64,000 nt of DNA. Source: Vulcanimicrobiia bacterium (GTDB taxonomy: Bacteria; Vulcanimicrobiota; Vulcanimicrobiia; Vulcanimicrobiales; Vulcanimicrobiaceae). Each line of letters opens with the position of its first letter. Position 1 is the first letter of the stretch. The translations under genes were made by a program, and so were the position numbers. Positions 52,336 to 61,878 of this stretch are shown here, piece after piece. Under the pieces are notes generated by a model, which was given only the letters and a program-made list of their open reading frames with translations, was not told the DNA's origin and did no database searches. The stretch spans positions 1-64,000 of the forward strand of contig JAICWY010000009.1 of the NCBI GenBank assembly GCA_025934645.1. The letters are read 5' to 3'.

Positions 52336-53755
52336 ATAATCCGTGGACGCCACCCTCGCGCCCAAAGCCGGATTCTTTGTAGCCGCCGAAGGGCGAGCTC
52401 GGATCGAACTGGTTGAACGTGTTGCACCAGACAACGCCCGCGCGCAGGTGTTGTGCGATGTACATGTTCTTACTGCCCTTGTCGGTCCATACGCCGGCTG
52501 AGAGACCGTAGGGTGTGTTGTTGGCTTTTTCCAGCGCTTCGTCGGGCGTGCGGAACGTCAGGATTGAAAGAACCGGTCCGAAGATCTCTTCGCGCGCGAT
52601 GCGGTGCGACATCTGAACGTTGGTAAAGAACGATGCAGGGAAGTAGTACCCTCGATCGGGCAACGTGCACGATTGCTGCACGAGTACCGCTCCTTGATCG
52701 ATGCCGCTCTGGACCAGCTCGGTGATTTTGTCCAGCTGCGCGCGCGAGTTGATCGCGCCGATATCGGTATTTTTGTCGATCGGATTGCCGAGGCGAAGCG
52801 TTTGCAGCCGTTCCGTCAAGCGAACCACGAGTTCATCGTGCACGCTTTCTTGCACCAGCAGACGCGAGCCGGCGCAGCACACGTGGCCTTGATTGAAGTA
52901 GATGCCGTTCACGACGCCTTCGATGGCCTGTTCCATCGGCGCGTCGGCGAAGACGATGTGCGCGGCTTTGCCGCCGAGTTCGAGCGTCAACCGTTTGCGC
53001 GTGCCGGCCAGCGAACGTTGAATCGCTTTGCCGACTTCCGTCGATCCGGTAAACGCGATCTTATCTACGTCATCGTGCGAGACGAGCGCGGCGCCGGTCG
53101 CGCCGTCGCCGGTGACGACGTTGACAACGCCCGGCGGAAGATCGGCTTCTTGAATAATCTGTGCGAGCGCGAGCGCCGTCAGCGGCGTCGTCTCGGCCGG
53201 CTTGAGCACCACGGTGTTACCGCACGCGAGCGCGGGCGCGACTTTCCACGCCGCCATGAGCAGCGGGAAGTTCCACGGCACGATCTGTCCGGCGACGCCT
53301 AGGGGCTCCGGCTCTCGTCCGGCGCGCATTGCCCATTCCAGTTTGTCGGCCCAGCCGGCGTAATAAAAGAAGTGCGCGGCGGCCGTCGGCACGTCGAAGT
53401 CGCGCGATTCTTTGATGGGCTTGCCGCCGTCGAGGGTCTCGAGCACGGCCAGTTCGCGCGAACGCTCGGTGATGGCCCGGGCGATGCGGTAAATGTACTT
53501 CGCGCGGTCCGCCGGCCGCATTTTACGCCAATATTTGTCGTACGCTTTGCGCGCTGCACGGACGGCGCGATCGACATCTTCGGGACTCGCGTACGCTACC
53601 CGCGCGAGCGTTTCTTCCGTCGCCGGATTGACTGTGTCGAAATACTTTCCGCTCTGCGGCGCGACCCACGCGCCGTTGATGAACAGTCCGTACTGCTCGC
53701 GGATGGCGGGCTTCGTCGTCTCGGGAGCCGGAGCGTATTCGAATATGCTGCTCAT
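52316..53755 (-). CDS. Aldehyde dehydrogenase
   Basis: The 479-residue NAD(P)-dependent enzyme has [20 protein letters not shown], the [20 protein letters not shown] motif, [12 protein letters not shown], the catalytic Glu in [11 protein letters not shown] and the catalytic Cys in GHVCCAGSR. It is complete. Ten base pairs separate it from deoC, whose product acetaldehyde is the likely substrate, giving acetate or acetyl derivatives. It overlaps the PAS-GGDEF-EAL gene at its 3' end. Confidence 0.95.
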   Translation of the reverse strand: MSSIFEYAPAPETTKPAIREQYGLFINGAWVAPQSGKYFDTVNPATEETLARVAYASPEDVDRAVRAARKAYDKYWRKMRPADRAKYIYRIARAITERSRELAVLETLDGGKPIKESRDFDVPTAAAHFFYYAGWADKLEWAMRAGREPEPLGVAGQIVPWNFPLLMAAWKVAPALACGNTVVLKPAETTPLTALALAQIIQEADLPPGVVNVVTGDGATGAALVSHDDVDKIAFTGSTEVGKAIQRSLAGTRKRLTLELGGKAAHIVFADAPMEQAIEGVVNGIYFNQGHVCCAGSRLLVQESVHDELVVRLTERLQTLRLGNPIDKNTDIGAINSRAQLDKITELVQSGIDQGAVLVQQSCTLPDRGYYFPASFFTNVQMSHRIAREEIFGPVLSILTFRTPDEALEKANNTPYGLSAGVWTDKGSKNMYIAQHLRAGVVWCNTFNQFDPSSPFGGYKESGFGREGGVHGLYEYLAH

Positions 53756-53764
53756 GCGTTCGCT

Positions 53765-54643
53765 TTAGTCTTTCGGGAAGTAATCCGGTCCGGCGTAATT
53801 GCCGGTCAGCTCTTTTTCGTATTGCATCAGGAGATCGTCGAGCAGCGAACTGGCGCCGATACGGAACAGGTCCGGATTCAGCCACCCCTCGCCGAGAGTC
53901 TCTTTCACTATCACCAGATACGTCAGCGCCTGTTTGGTCGTTCGGCAGCCGCCGGCGACTTTGAGGCCCACGCGGCGTCCGGTGCGGCGCGCGTAGTCGC
54001 GGATCGCCTCGCACATGACGACGGCGACGGGGAAGGTTGCATTCGTGCCGACTTTGCCGGTCGAGGTTTTGATGACGTCGGCGCCCGCGTCCAGCGCGAG
54101 ATCGCTCGCGCGGCGCACGTTATCGTACGTCCCCAGTTCCCCGGTCTCCAGAATGACTTTCAAGTGCACTGGGCCGCAGAGCGCCTTTACGGCGGCGATT
54201 TCATCCGCGATGGCTGCGTAGTGGCCCGAAAGAAACGCCCCGCGATCGATGACCATGTCGATCTCGTCCGCGCCCGACGCGATGGCGGCTTTGGTGTCCG
54301 CCAGTTTGACTTCTAAGGAAGATAGGCCGCTCGGAAAGGCCGTAGCCACCGAGGCGACCTTCACGCCGCTGCCCCGCAGGGCGTCCTTGGCCACGCGGAC
54401 CAGATTCGGATACACGCAAACCGCGGCCACGCTCGGCACATCGGGCAGGTGCGGCGCCGGGCGGACGGCCTTGGCGCAGAGCGAGCGGACGCGGCCCTCG
54501 GAGTCCTTGCCCTCGAGCGTCGTCAAATCCATGCACTCGATGGCCAACCGGATCCCGGCCATCTTCGCGGTGGTCTTGATGGATCGCTTGGAAAGCGCGC
54601 CCGCGCGCGCTTCGAGCATTACGGCGTCCACGGTGGCGGTCAT
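53765..54643 (-). CDS. deoC: Deoxyribose-phosphate aldolase
   Basis: DeoC cleaves 2-deoxyribose-5-phosphate to glyceraldehyde-3-phosphate and acetaldehyde. The 292-residue protein has the Schiff-base lysine in ADVIKTSTGKVG, the second lysine in VGLKVAGGCRT, and VATAFPSGLSS and EIDMVIDRG. It is longer than E. coli DeoC, mainly through N- and C-terminal extensions typical of some phyla. It starts the deoC-aldehyde dehydrogenase-signalling run. No nucleoside phosphorylase or deoB is present nearby. Confidence 0.95.
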   Translation of the reverse strand: MTATVDAVMLEARAGALSKRSIKTTAKMAGIRLAIECMDLTTLEGKDSEGRVRSLCAKAVRPAPHLPDVPSVAAVCVYPNLVRVAKDALRGSGVKVASVATAFPSGLSSLEVKLADTKAAIASGADEIDMVIDRGAFLSGHYAAIADEIAAVKALCGPVHLKVILETGELGTYDNVRRASDLALDAGADVIKTSTGKVGTNATFPVAVVMCEAIRDYARRTGRRVGLKVAGGCRTTKQALTYLVIVKETLGEGWLNPDLFRIGASSLLDDLLMQYEKELTGNYAGPDYFPKD

Positions 54644-54655
54644 GGGCTTAAAGTA

Positions 54656-55771
54656 CTACAGCGTGCCGCGCTTCTCTTGTTCCTTTTCAATCGAAACAAA
54701 GAGCGCTTTAAAGTTGCCTTTGCCGAAGCTCAAACTGCCCTTGCGCTGGATAATCTCGAAAAACACCGTGGGGCGGTCTTGGAGCGGCTTTGTGAAAATC
54801 TGCAGCATGTAGCCCTGATCGTCCCGGTCGACCAGAATGCGCAGGTCGCGCAGCACTTGGGTCGCTTCGTCGATGTGGCCCACGCGCGCTTCCAAATCGT
54901 CGTAATACGAATCAGGCGTATCGAGAAACTCGACGCCGTTCGCTTTGAGCGCGCGGATGGTCGAGATGATGTCGTCGGTCCGGATCGCGATATGCTGCAC
55001 GCCCGCGCCGTCGTAGAAATCCAGATATTCCTCGATCTGCGATTTCTTTTTGCCTTCGGCCGGTTCGTTGATCGGGAATTTCACGCGGTGCTCCGCGTCG
55101 GTCATCACCTTGGATTTGAGCGCCGTGTACTCCGTTGAAATATCTTTGTCATCGAACGAGATGAGCTGGGAGAAGCCGAACACTCTTGCGTAAAAATCGC
55201 CCCATGTGTCCATCTCGCCCCAGCCGACGTTGCCGACGCAGTGATCGATGAATTGCAATCCCGGCTTTTGTGTGCCGGCGATCGATTTACGCTGCTCCAC
55301 GAACCCGGGAAGAAACGCGCCGGTGTAGCCGTCGCGCTGAATAAAACTGTGCACTGTATCGCCGTACGAGGCGATCGTAGCCTTGATCACCCGTCCGCCC
55401 GCATCGCGGTATTCGGTCGGGGCCAGCACGCTTTTCGCTCCGCCCGCGATCGCAGCGTCGAACGCCGCTTTTACGTCGCGTACCACGATTGCGATATCTT
55501 TGACGCCGTCGCCGTGCGCGGCCACGTGACGCGTGATTTCGTCACCGGCGCGCAAACTGGACGTGAGCACGAACCGCAATTTGTTCTGAACGAGCACGTA
55601 GGACGCGCGATCTTTCACTCCGGTCTCCGGACCGGCATACGCGACCTGGTCGAACCCGAACGCGGAACAGTAGTAATGCGCGGCCTGCTTGGCGTTTCCG
55701 ACGTAGAATTCGATGTAATCCCAGTCGATGTGCGCCAGAGGATTCGCCTTCGGGGAAGTCATCGTGCTCAT
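54656..55771 (-). CDS. hppD: 4-hydroxyphenylpyruvate dioxygenase
   Basis: HppD turns 4-hydroxyphenylpyruvate into homogentisate with a non-haem iron. The 371-residue protein carries the ligands in their usual places: LQFIDHCVGNV (first His), GVQHIAIRT (second His) and TVFFEIIQRKG (Glu). It starts at ATG 55771; a GTG at 55780 would add three residues. It lies 12 bp before deoC on the same strand and next to the fah-hmg genes, forming the tyrosine pathway with them. Confidence 0.96.
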   Translation of the reverse strand: MSTMTSPKANPLAHIDWDYIEFYVGNAKQAAHYYCSAFGFDQVAYAGPETGVKDRASYVLVQNKLRFVLTSSLRAGDEITRHVAAHGDGVKDIAIVVRDVKAAFDAAIAGGAKSVLAPTEYRDAGGRVIKATIASYGDTVHSFIQRDGYTGAFLPGFVEQRKSIAGTQKPGLQFIDHCVGNVGWGEMDTWGDFYARVFGFSQLISFDDKDISTEYTALKSKVMTDAEHRVKFPINEPAEGKKKSQIEEYLDFYDGAGVQHIAIRTDDIISTIRALKANGVEFLDTPDSYYDDLEARVGHIDEATQVLRDLRILVDRDDQGYMLQIFTKPLQDRPTVFFEIIQRKGSLSFGKGNFKALFVSIEKEQEKRGTL

Positions 55772-55824
55772 GTCTCGCACTTGGCGAAGCGGCTAAGGGC
55801 GCCCTCTCGACGAAGGCGCGCAGC

Positions 55825-56973
55825 GTGGACGCCACGACACGGTTCCTCGCCGACGTCACCGCAGCACTCATCGCCGGCAGCATCGCGGGTGCGGCGGCGC
55901 GTGCGCTTCGCATCACGCCGATCGTCGGATATCTGCTGGCCGGGGTCGCTATCGGGCCGTTCACGCCCGGCTATGTCGCACAAGGCGGCAGCCTCTCCGG
56001 ACTTGCGGAACTGGGCCTGATTTTTCTGCTCTTTAGTTTGGGCTTGGGCTTCTCGTTTCAGGATTTGCTCGAGACGGGCGCCGGCGCGCTTCTCGGAAAT
56101 GTTGCCGCTATGGCGGGAATCGCTGCGGCAGTCTGGTTCGTGGCGGGCAAGTTGGGCATGCCGCATCCGGTCACGCTGGGCCTCGCTTTTACCGTCTCGA
56201 GCACCGCGGTCGGCGCTGCACTCTTGCATCTTTTCGGCGGCCGCGCCGCGCGCGCCGGCGTGAGTTTGCTTATCACGCAAGATTTGATCGCGGTCATACT
56301 GCTGATCGTCATAAAAGCGCCGGCCAGCGCGCTCACCGTTGCCGGCATCGCCTTTCCGGTGCTGCGTGCCGTCATTTTCGTCGCAATCGCGCTCGTGCTC
56401 GGCGCGACACTGCTGCACCGGTTGTTCGTTACGGCGTTACAACGCGCCGGATCGGATTTAATCGTTGTAATCTTCAGCGCGGTCGCGCTCGCCGCAGCAT
56501 GGCTAGGGCATCTCGCCGGATTGACGTTCGAATTCGGCGCGTTCGTTGCCGGGGCCGTGACATCGGAAGCTGCGGGCAGCCGCATGGTTGAAAGCGTCGT
56601 GCGTCCGTTCAGGCAGCTTTTCGTGATGGTATTCTTCGTCTCGATGGGCACGTTGCTCGACCTCGCTACGGCCGTGGTGCACTGGCAGGCCATTCTCGCG
56701 ATCGCCGCATCCGCGCTGGCCGTACGATGGCTGCTCTGGAGCACGGCGGCACGCGCGGTCGCAGGCGCAGCAGCGGTAACGAGTTTGGGCCTCGCGATGC
56801 TTCCGATGGGCGAGTTCAACATCGTGCTCGGTAACGCAGGGTACGCCGCCGGCCGGCTCAACCGCGCGGAAATGGCGCTGCTTATCGGCAGCACGGTCCT
56901 TACGGTCGTCATCGCGGCCCTTGCTGCGCGCGCGTTGCGCAAGGATGAGCCCGTAGCGGAGCCGCAACACTAG
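55825..56973 (+). CDS. CPA2-type cation:proton antiporter
   Basis: The 382-residue membrane protein has about 12 hydrophobic spans and the monovalent-cation antiporter patterns RITPIVGYLLAGVAIGPF, LIFLLFSLGLGFSF, TVSSTAVGAALL, LLITQDLIAVILL and FGAFVAGAVTSE. It lacks the C-terminal RCK/TrkA domain of KefB/C-type channels. It probably exchanges K+ or Na+ for H+. It starts at GTG 55825, divergent from hppD (53 bp), and precedes the uncharacterised gene by 5 bp. Confidence 0.9.
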   Translation: MDATTRFLADVTAALIAGSIAGAAARALRITPIVGYLLAGVAIGPFTPGYVAQGGSLSGLAELGLIFLLFSLGLGFSFQDLLETGAGALLGNVAAMAGIAAAVWFVAGKLGMPHPVTLGLAFTVSSTAVGAALLHLFGGRAARAGVSLLITQDLIAVILLIVIKAPASALTVAGIAFPVLRAVIFVAIALVLGATLLHRLFVTALQRAGSDLIVVIFSAVALAAAWLGHLAGLTFEFGAFVAGAVTSEAAGSRMVESVVRPFRQLFVMVFFVSMGTLLDLATAVVHWQAILAIAASALAVRWLLWSTAARAVAGAAAVTSLGLAMLPMGEFNIVLGNAGYAAGRLNRAEMALLIGSTVLTVVIAALAARALRKDEPVAEPQH

Positions 56974-56978
56974 CGGCT

Positions 56979-57908
56979 ATGCCTGCCGACACGCACAGCG
57001 CCGCGCGGCGCGCCGCATTTCAAGGGCTCATCGATTACGCCGGGCTGTTTCCGCCTGCGCAACTCGATATTGCCGCTGCGCTCCAAGAATATGAAGAAGC
57101 GCGCGCAGGCCCGTATGCCTGGATGCTGGGGCGCTTCATCGTTCCGGCATCTCGCCTTGAGGATCTGCGCCGCATTGCCGGCGATCGCGTCCCGCCACTC
57201 AGCGTCATTCTCGATGCGGGCGGCGATGCGCGCACGTGGCTTTCGAACACGCAAGCGTTACTCGCGCGGCTCGCGGAATTGCGCGCTGCCGGCGTGCGCG
57301 TGGAGGCGCTCGAGATCGCCTTGCCGCCGCTGCGGACGAAGCGCGAAAGTTACGACGCAACGATCGGGCAATTCGCCGCGTCGCTGCGGCAATCGCCGCT
57401 TGCCGATGTTCCGGCGTTCGTGGAATTGCCGCGCGACGAGCGCTGGGAGAACGAACTGTCCGGCGCGGTCTATGCGCTTGCGCGTCACCGGTTGGGTGCG
57501 AAGGTGCGTTGCGGCGGCGTCGTCGCGCAGGCGTTCCCGGAGCCGCGCGAGATCGCCGCGTTTCTTGCCGCAACGGCGGAGGAACGGGTGCCGTTCAAAG
57601 CTACGGCCGGCTTGCACCATCCGGTGCGGCATTTCAACGAAGCATCCGGTTTCACGATGCACGGCTTTTTGAACGTCCTCGCCGCGGCGGCGTTTGCGCG
57701 CGCGGGCCGAAGCCGCGATGAACTGGAACGCGTGCTGGACGATGAAGAAGCCGCGGACTTCGGAATCGATGGTGAAGCGCTGCGTTGGAACGGCGACGTC
57801 GTTGATGCCGGACGGCTACATGAGCTGCGCGAAGGTGGATTCATCGCTTACGGCAGCTGCAGTTTCACGGAACCCGTTGAGGATTTACGCCATCTCGAAC
57901 TTCTCTAA
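56979..57908 (+). CDS. Uncharacterised protein in the tyrosine-degradation cluster
   Basis: The 309-residue cytoplasmic protein has an alternating strand-helix pattern: LSVILDAGGDARTWLS, VEALEIALPPLR, VPAFVELPRDERW, AKVRCGGVVAQAFPEPREI, VPFKATAGLHHPVRHF. This suggests a TIM-barrel-like fold with a conserved KATAGLHHP site. There are two short Cys-containing segments and no signal peptide. I know no family. Its end overlaps the fahA start by about 32 bases, so it is translated with fahA. It may carry out or assist a step of homogentisate degradation, but this is inference. Confidence 0.7.
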   Translation: MPADTHSAARRAAFQGLIDYAGLFPPAQLDIAAALQEYEEARAGPYAWMLGRFIVPASRLEDLRRIAGDRVPPLSVILDAGGDARTWLSNTQALLARLAELRAAGVRVEALEIALPPLRTKRESYDATIGQFAASLRQSPLADVPAFVELPRDERWENELSGAVYALARHRLGAKVRCGGVVAQAFPEPREIAAFLAATAEERVPFKATAGLHHPVRHFNEASGFTMHGFLNVLAAAAFARAGRSRDELERVLDDEEAADFGIDGEALRWNGDVVDAGRLHELREGGFIAYGSCSFTEPVEDLRHLELL

Positions 57909-59175
57909 TACGGCGCGAGCCGAGTCGTGGGTCGCAGTTGCCGCAGACTCCGATTTCCCAATCGAGAATCTTCCGTACGGCGTATTCTCGAAGAATGGCG
58001 CTCCGGGCCGCATCGGCGTCGCGATTGGCGATGCGATTTTCGATGCGCCCGCCGCCGCCGAAGCCGGGCTGTTCGACGGCGTCGTCTCGCGCGCGGTGCT
58101 GGAATCGCATTCGCTCAATCTGCTGCTCGGCGCGGGGCGTGAGGTGTGGAGCGCGTTGCGTACGCGACTGATCGAATTGTTGCGCGCGGACACGCAGCGC
58201 CTCGACGGCATCGATCGTGACCGTCTACTGGTGCGGCAAAGCGAAGCGCGCATGGCGATGCCGTTTCACGTTGGTGATTACGTCGATTTTTATTCCTCGA
58301 TGGAGCACGCGACGAACTTAGGAAAGATCTTCCGGCCGGATAGCGATCCGTTGCTGCCCAATTGGCGCTGGATTCCCATCGGGTATCACGGACGCTCCAG
58401 CACCATCGTGGTGAGTGGAACACCCGTTACGCGTCCGAACGGTCAGCGCAAAGCGCCTGCGGAGAACGCGCCCTCGTTCGGACCATCGAAGTCGCTCGAT
58501 ATCGAATTGGAGGTCGGCTTCGTCACCGGTCCGGGAAACCGCATGGGCGCCGGCATTCCGGTGGGCGCCGCGCGCGATCACATTTTCGGGCTCGTGCTCG
58601 TGAACGATTGGAGTGCGCGCGACATTCAGGCATGGGAGTATCAGCCGCTCGGGCCGTTTCTGGGCAAGTCGTTCGCCACGTCGATATCGCCGTGGGTCGT
58701 TACGCTCGACGCGCTCGAGCCGTACCGCATTGCGGGCCCCGCGCAAGACCCGCCCCCGCTTCCGTATCTGCAATGCGGGGAGGCCTGGAACTACGATATC
58801 GCGCTGGAAGTCGAACTCCAGACCGCGCGTATGAGAGAAGAAGGTTCGCCGGCGGAGATCGTCTCGCGTTCGAGCTTCAGATACATGTACTGGAATATGG
58901 CGCAACAGCTCGCGCACGCTACGGTCAACGGCACCGCCATCCGTCCGGGCGATCTGTACGCGTCCGGAACGATCTCCGGGCCGGACCCGGGCAGCTACGG
59001 AAGTTTCATTGAGATGACGTGGCGAGGCGCGCGCCCGCTGCGTTTAAAGAACGGCGAAACGCGGTCATTTCTGGAAGACGGCGATGCTGTGACCCTTCGC
59101 GGCTATTGCGATGCTGCGGGTAAGCCGCGCATCGGTTTCGGCGGCGTAACCGGAACGATCGTCCCGGCGCAGTAG
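57877..59175 (+). CDS. fahA: Fumarylacetoacetase
   Basis: The enzyme hydrolyses fumarylacetoacetate to fumarate and acetoacetate. The 432-residue protein has an SH3-like N-domain (SDFPIENLPYGVF) and the FAH catalytic domain: DFYSSMEHATNLG (catalytic His and metal Asp), KSLDIELEVGFV (two Glu ligands), VLVNDWSARDIQAWEY (Asp ligand), LGKSFATSISPWVV. No ATG or GTG exists near the expected start. TTG 57877 with GGAA just before is the best choice and makes it overlap the preceding gene. Confidence 0.92.
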   Translation: MRIYAISNFSNTARAESWVAVAADSDFPIENLPYGVFSKNGAPGRIGVAIGDAIFDAPAAAEAGLFDGVVSRAVLESHSLNLLLGAGREVWSALRTRLIELLRADTQRLDGIDRDRLLVRQSEARMAMPFHVGDYVDFYSSMEHATNLGKIFRPDSDPLLPNWRWIPIGYHGRSSTIVVSGTPVTRPNGQRKAPAENAPSFGPSKSLDIELEVGFVTGPGNRMGAGIPVGAARDHIFGLVLVNDWSARDIQAWEYQPLGPFLGKSFATSISPWVVTLDALEPYRIAGPAQDPPPLPYLQCGEAWNYDIALEVELQTARMREEGSPAEIVSRSSFRYMYWNMAQQLAHATVNGTAIRPGDLYASGTISGPDPGSYGSFIEMTWRGARPLRLKNGETRSFLEDGDAVTLRGYCDAAGKPRIGFGGVTGTIVPAQ

Positions 59176-59177
59176 CG

Positions 59178-59420
59178 ATGCGGCTTGCGATGCTTGCGCT
59201 CATTTTGCTGCTCGGCCTCACGCTCGCGAACGCGTTCGTGTACCGCAACGGCGTGCGCGTGAATGACGCGCGCGGGTATGCGCCCGTGCAGATTTCGCAG
59301 CAGCGCACCAATCACTACGAGTGGGACGCGTTCGTCTGGCGCGAGATCGGCGCGATCGTATTGACCGCGGTTCTCTATGGCGCCGTCGCTTCGCTCGGGC
59401 GTTCCAACCAACTGCGGTAG
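59178..59420 (+). CDS. Small membrane protein of unknown function
   Basis: The 80-residue protein has an N-terminal hydrophobic helix (LAMLALILLLGLTLANAFVY) and another near the C-terminus (IGAIVLTAVLYGAVASLG), giving two spans with about 35 polar residues between. It starts two bases after fahA. Its last 46 bases overlap the end of hmgA on the other strand. I recognise no family, and it may be an assembly of membrane segments with little conservation. Confidence 0.6.
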   Translation: MRLAMLALILLLGLTLANAFVYRNGVRVNDARGYAPVQISQQRTNHYEWDAFVWREIGAIVLTAVLYGAVASLGRSNQLR

Positions 59421-60550
59421 TACTGCGCGTCTTCGTTTGCAACCGCAGCCTCCGCGAGTTGCAGCGGTTTGAACGTGTCCACCATGACCGCGATTTCGTC
59501 GGTCGAGGTTTTGCCTAGGCTCGCTTCCACGGCGCCCGGCTGCGGGCCGTGCGGTGCGCCCGCCGCGTGCAGCGTGACCGATCCTTCCTCGACGCCGCGG
59601 CGGCTCATGAAGTTGCCGCTGACGTAGTAGAGCACCTCGTCGCAATCCACGCTGGAATGATTGTAGGGAACCGGAATCGCGAGCGGATGGTAGTCGAATA
59701 GGCGCGGGACGAACGCGCAGAAAGCGGCGCCGGGCGCTTCAAACGTCGCATGCGCCGGCGGCGGCTGATGCAGTTTGCCCGTGATCGGCGCGAATTCTTC
59801 CAAATTGAATGCGTAGGGATAGCAGTACCCGTCCCAGCCGACGACATCGCACGGATGGTTCTGCACCAGATAAATCGCGTGGCGGCCGTTGTTGCTTACG
59901 CGGATTTCGAATTCGCCGCGATCGGCGATCGGCGCGCGTAAAAGCGGAACCCGGAAATCGCGTTCGTAGTATGGAGCGTGTTCTTCCAATTGCCCGTATT
60001 CGTTGCGGTACTTGCGGGGAATGCGGATCGTGCCGGAGCTTTCGTGCACCAGCATGCGCGTCGGCTCGGCGGGAAGTAAGCGGTATGTCGTGCCGGTCGG
60101 AACGACCACGTAATCCTGTGCGCGGTATGCCAGATCGCCGAACGGCGTCTGCAGCGTTCCGGAGCCGTGATGGATGAAGAGCAGTTCGTCTCCGCCCACG
60201 TTGCGGTAGAAATACTCCATCGGATCGCGCGCGTCCGCGATCGAGATGATGATGTCCGAGTTGCCGAGCAGCGGCGTGCGCGACTCAATGGCGTCGCCCG
60301 TAAGTGGTATGCCGGCGGTTTTAAAATGCCGGTTGCGCAGCGGCTCGTTCGTTTCGAACCGGATCGCCGGGCGGTTCCAGGGCCGCACCTCGATCGTCGC
60401 GGTAGGCGGCCGCAGATGGTAGAGCAGCGAGTAAACGCTCTCGAACCCTTTGGTGGAGAAGAGCTCTTCGGCGTACAGCCCTCCGTCGGGGCGGCGGAAT
60501 TGAATGTGCCTTTTAGCTGGAAGTTCGCCGGCTCGAACGTACGATGGCAT
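59375..60550 (-). CDS. hmgA: Homogentisate 1,2-dioxygenase
   Basis: HmgA opens the homogentisate ring to maleylacetoacetate with Fe(II). The 391-residue cupin protein has the family motifs GGDELLFIHHGSG, DYVVVPTGTTYRL, NHPCDVVGWDGYCYPYAFNL and LFDYHPLAIPVPYNHSSVDC, which hold the His/Glu ligands, and LHAAGAPHGPQPG. It starts at ATG 60550 with AGGAG six bases before. It follows the CDGSH gene and converges on the fahA run. Together with hppD and fahA the pathway lacks only the isomerase. Confidence 0.95.
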   Translation of the reverse strand: MPSYVRAGELPAKRHIQFRRPDGGLYAEELFSTKGFESVYSLLYHLRPPTATIEVRPWNRPAIRFETNEPLRNRHFKTAGIPLTGDAIESRTPLLGNSDIIISIADARDPMEYFYRNVGGDELLFIHHGSGTLQTPFGDLAYRAQDYVVVPTGTTYRLLPAEPTRMLVHESSGTIRIPRKYRNEYGQLEEHAPYYERDFRVPLLRAPIADRGEFEIRVSNNGRHAIYLVQNHPCDVVGWDGYCYPYAFNLEEFAPITGKLHQPPPAHATFEAPGAAFCAFVPRLFDYHPLAIPVPYNHSSVDCDEVLYYVSGNFMSRRGVEEGSVTLHAAGAPHGPQPGAVEASLGKTSTDEIAVMVDTFKPLQLAEAAVANEDAQYYRSWLERPSEATAP

Positions 60551-60553
60551 CGG

Positions 60554-60772
60554 TTACTCCTGTGGAACGGTGACGGCGCGCTCGGTAGCGACGAAGCCGC
60601 AGCGTTTGTGCGTGGCGTCGCAAAAAGGTTTGGTGGAGGACTGCCCGCAGCGGCAGAGCGCGATGTTCTCGCCCTGCACTTCGTACACGTTGCCGTCGCA
60701 GTCGGTCAGCGTTACGGGTCCCGTAACCAAATACGGGCCGTTTTCGCGCACTTTGATCCGGACCTCAGCCAA
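60554..60772 (-). CDS. CDGSH iron-sulfur domain protein
   Basis: The 72-residue protein has the CDGSH signature CRCGQSSTKPFCDATHK, with three Cys and one His for a [2Fe-2S] cluster as in mitoNEET-type proteins. The N-terminus (VRIKVRENGPYLVTGPVTLT) is typical for small bacterial members. It starts at TTG 60772 preceded by GAGGAGG. It precedes hmgA by three bases and may supply electrons or sense redox state for the aromatic-ring enzymes, which is inference. Confidence 0.93.
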   Translation of the reverse strand: MAEVRIKVRENGPYLVTGPVTLTDCDGNVYEVQGENIALCRCGQSSTKPFCDATHKRCGFVATERAVTVPQE

Positions 60773-60867
60773 CGAAGCCTCCTCGCGTAGTATCTTTGCA
60801 CCCCTTTATGCGAAACCGGCGTCCGCCCCCGCTATGATAGCGGCATGCCGAGCTACCGAGGAGGCTT

Positions 60868-61878
60868 ATGAACTTTTTAAGAGTTTCTGCCGGTGCCGCG
60901 TTCGCGTGCGCGCTCGCGTTTGCCGCGTTTCCCGCCCCGGCCGCGCCGCAGTACGCGGGCCTGCAATACGATGAGATCGTCCGTATGGTCATGCCGCAGG
61001 ACACCCCGCCCCCGCCGGGCTCATTCGCCGACGCCTACAAGCAGATTCTGGCGGACGCTCCGGCAGGCGGTACACAGAACGCGCCGCCCAAGCGCCACGG
61101 CTTGGCCGGGCTTATCGGCAACATCGGGAACATGGAACAGCAAGTCTCGCAGGCCGCCAATCAGATGCAATCGTTTGTGAAGGACGGACACCTGACGCGG
61201 CAAGCGTACTACAACGGTTGGGTGCGCACAGACGACGTCGTCGCGAAGACGGCGGTGATCGAAAAATGCAAAGAGCATCAAGTCATCGATTTGGATCTGG
61301 CGCACAAGACGTACAAGATCGCCGACACGTCCGTGGATGCTAAAGCGGCCTGTCCGGCTCCCGAAATGCCCGGCCCTTCCGGACGGGCGGAAGTGGTCAA
61401 CGAAGCGCCCGGCACCGCAAACCTGAAGATTACCGCGAAGGAAGTAGCCCTTGGTGCTATGACGCTGGAGAACGTGCCGGCGAGCGGATACACGAACACC
61501 GTGCAGATGTCCATGACAGACGCGACGGGATCGTGCAAGAACGGCTCGTTCGGCGTAGAGCAGACGCGCTACGTCTCGCACATCGCCGTGCCGCGCCGCT
61601 ACTGCCCGCTTCCCAAAGTTCGCGCGGTTCCATCGACGCCCGTCGACGTCGTGGTGCGCGGAGGCTGCAAACCGAAGATGTCCGCGAACGCCGCGCACAT
61701 GTACTGGGATGTCTCGAACGGCAAACTGGAGATGTACAGCCGCATGGCGATGATCTCGGGTGATACGGGTTCGGGGGGCCGCTTTACAACGGTGACGCAG
61801 CGCGGGAACGTGAATTGGCTCACGAAAGCGCAAGCGGACGCGCTATTTTCCGTGCCCGCTGATTTTACGAAGCAATAG
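60868..61878 (+). CDS. Exported protein of unknown function
   Basis: The 336-residue protein starts at ATG 60868 with GAGGAGG three bases before, and a -10 TATGAT at 60833. It has a signal peptide (FACALAFAAFPAPAAPQ). The mature chain has a helical part (VSQAANQMQSFVKDGHLTRQ) and a beta-rich part with six Cys (EKCKEHQ, KAACPAPEM, GSCKNGS, RRYCPLP, GGCKPKM), suggesting disulfides in the periplasm. I recognise no family. The last base abuts the PEBP gene, which is convergent. Confidence 0.75.
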   Translation: MNFLRVSAGAAFACALAFAAFPAPAAPQYAGLQYDEIVRMVMPQDTPPPPGSFADAYKQILADAPAGGTQNAPPKRHGLAGLIGNIGNMEQQVSQAANQMQSFVKDGHLTRQAYYNGWVRTDDVVAKTAVIEKCKEHQVIDLDLAHKTYKIADTSVDAKAACPAPEMPGPSGRAEVVNEAPGTANLKITAKEVALGAMTLENVPASGYTNTVQMSMTDATGSCKNGSFGVEQTRYVSHIAVPRRYCPLPKVRAVPSTPVDVVVRGGCKPKMSANAAHMYWDVSNGKLEMYSRMAMISGDTGSGGRFTTVTQRGNVNWLTKAQADALFSVPADFTKQ

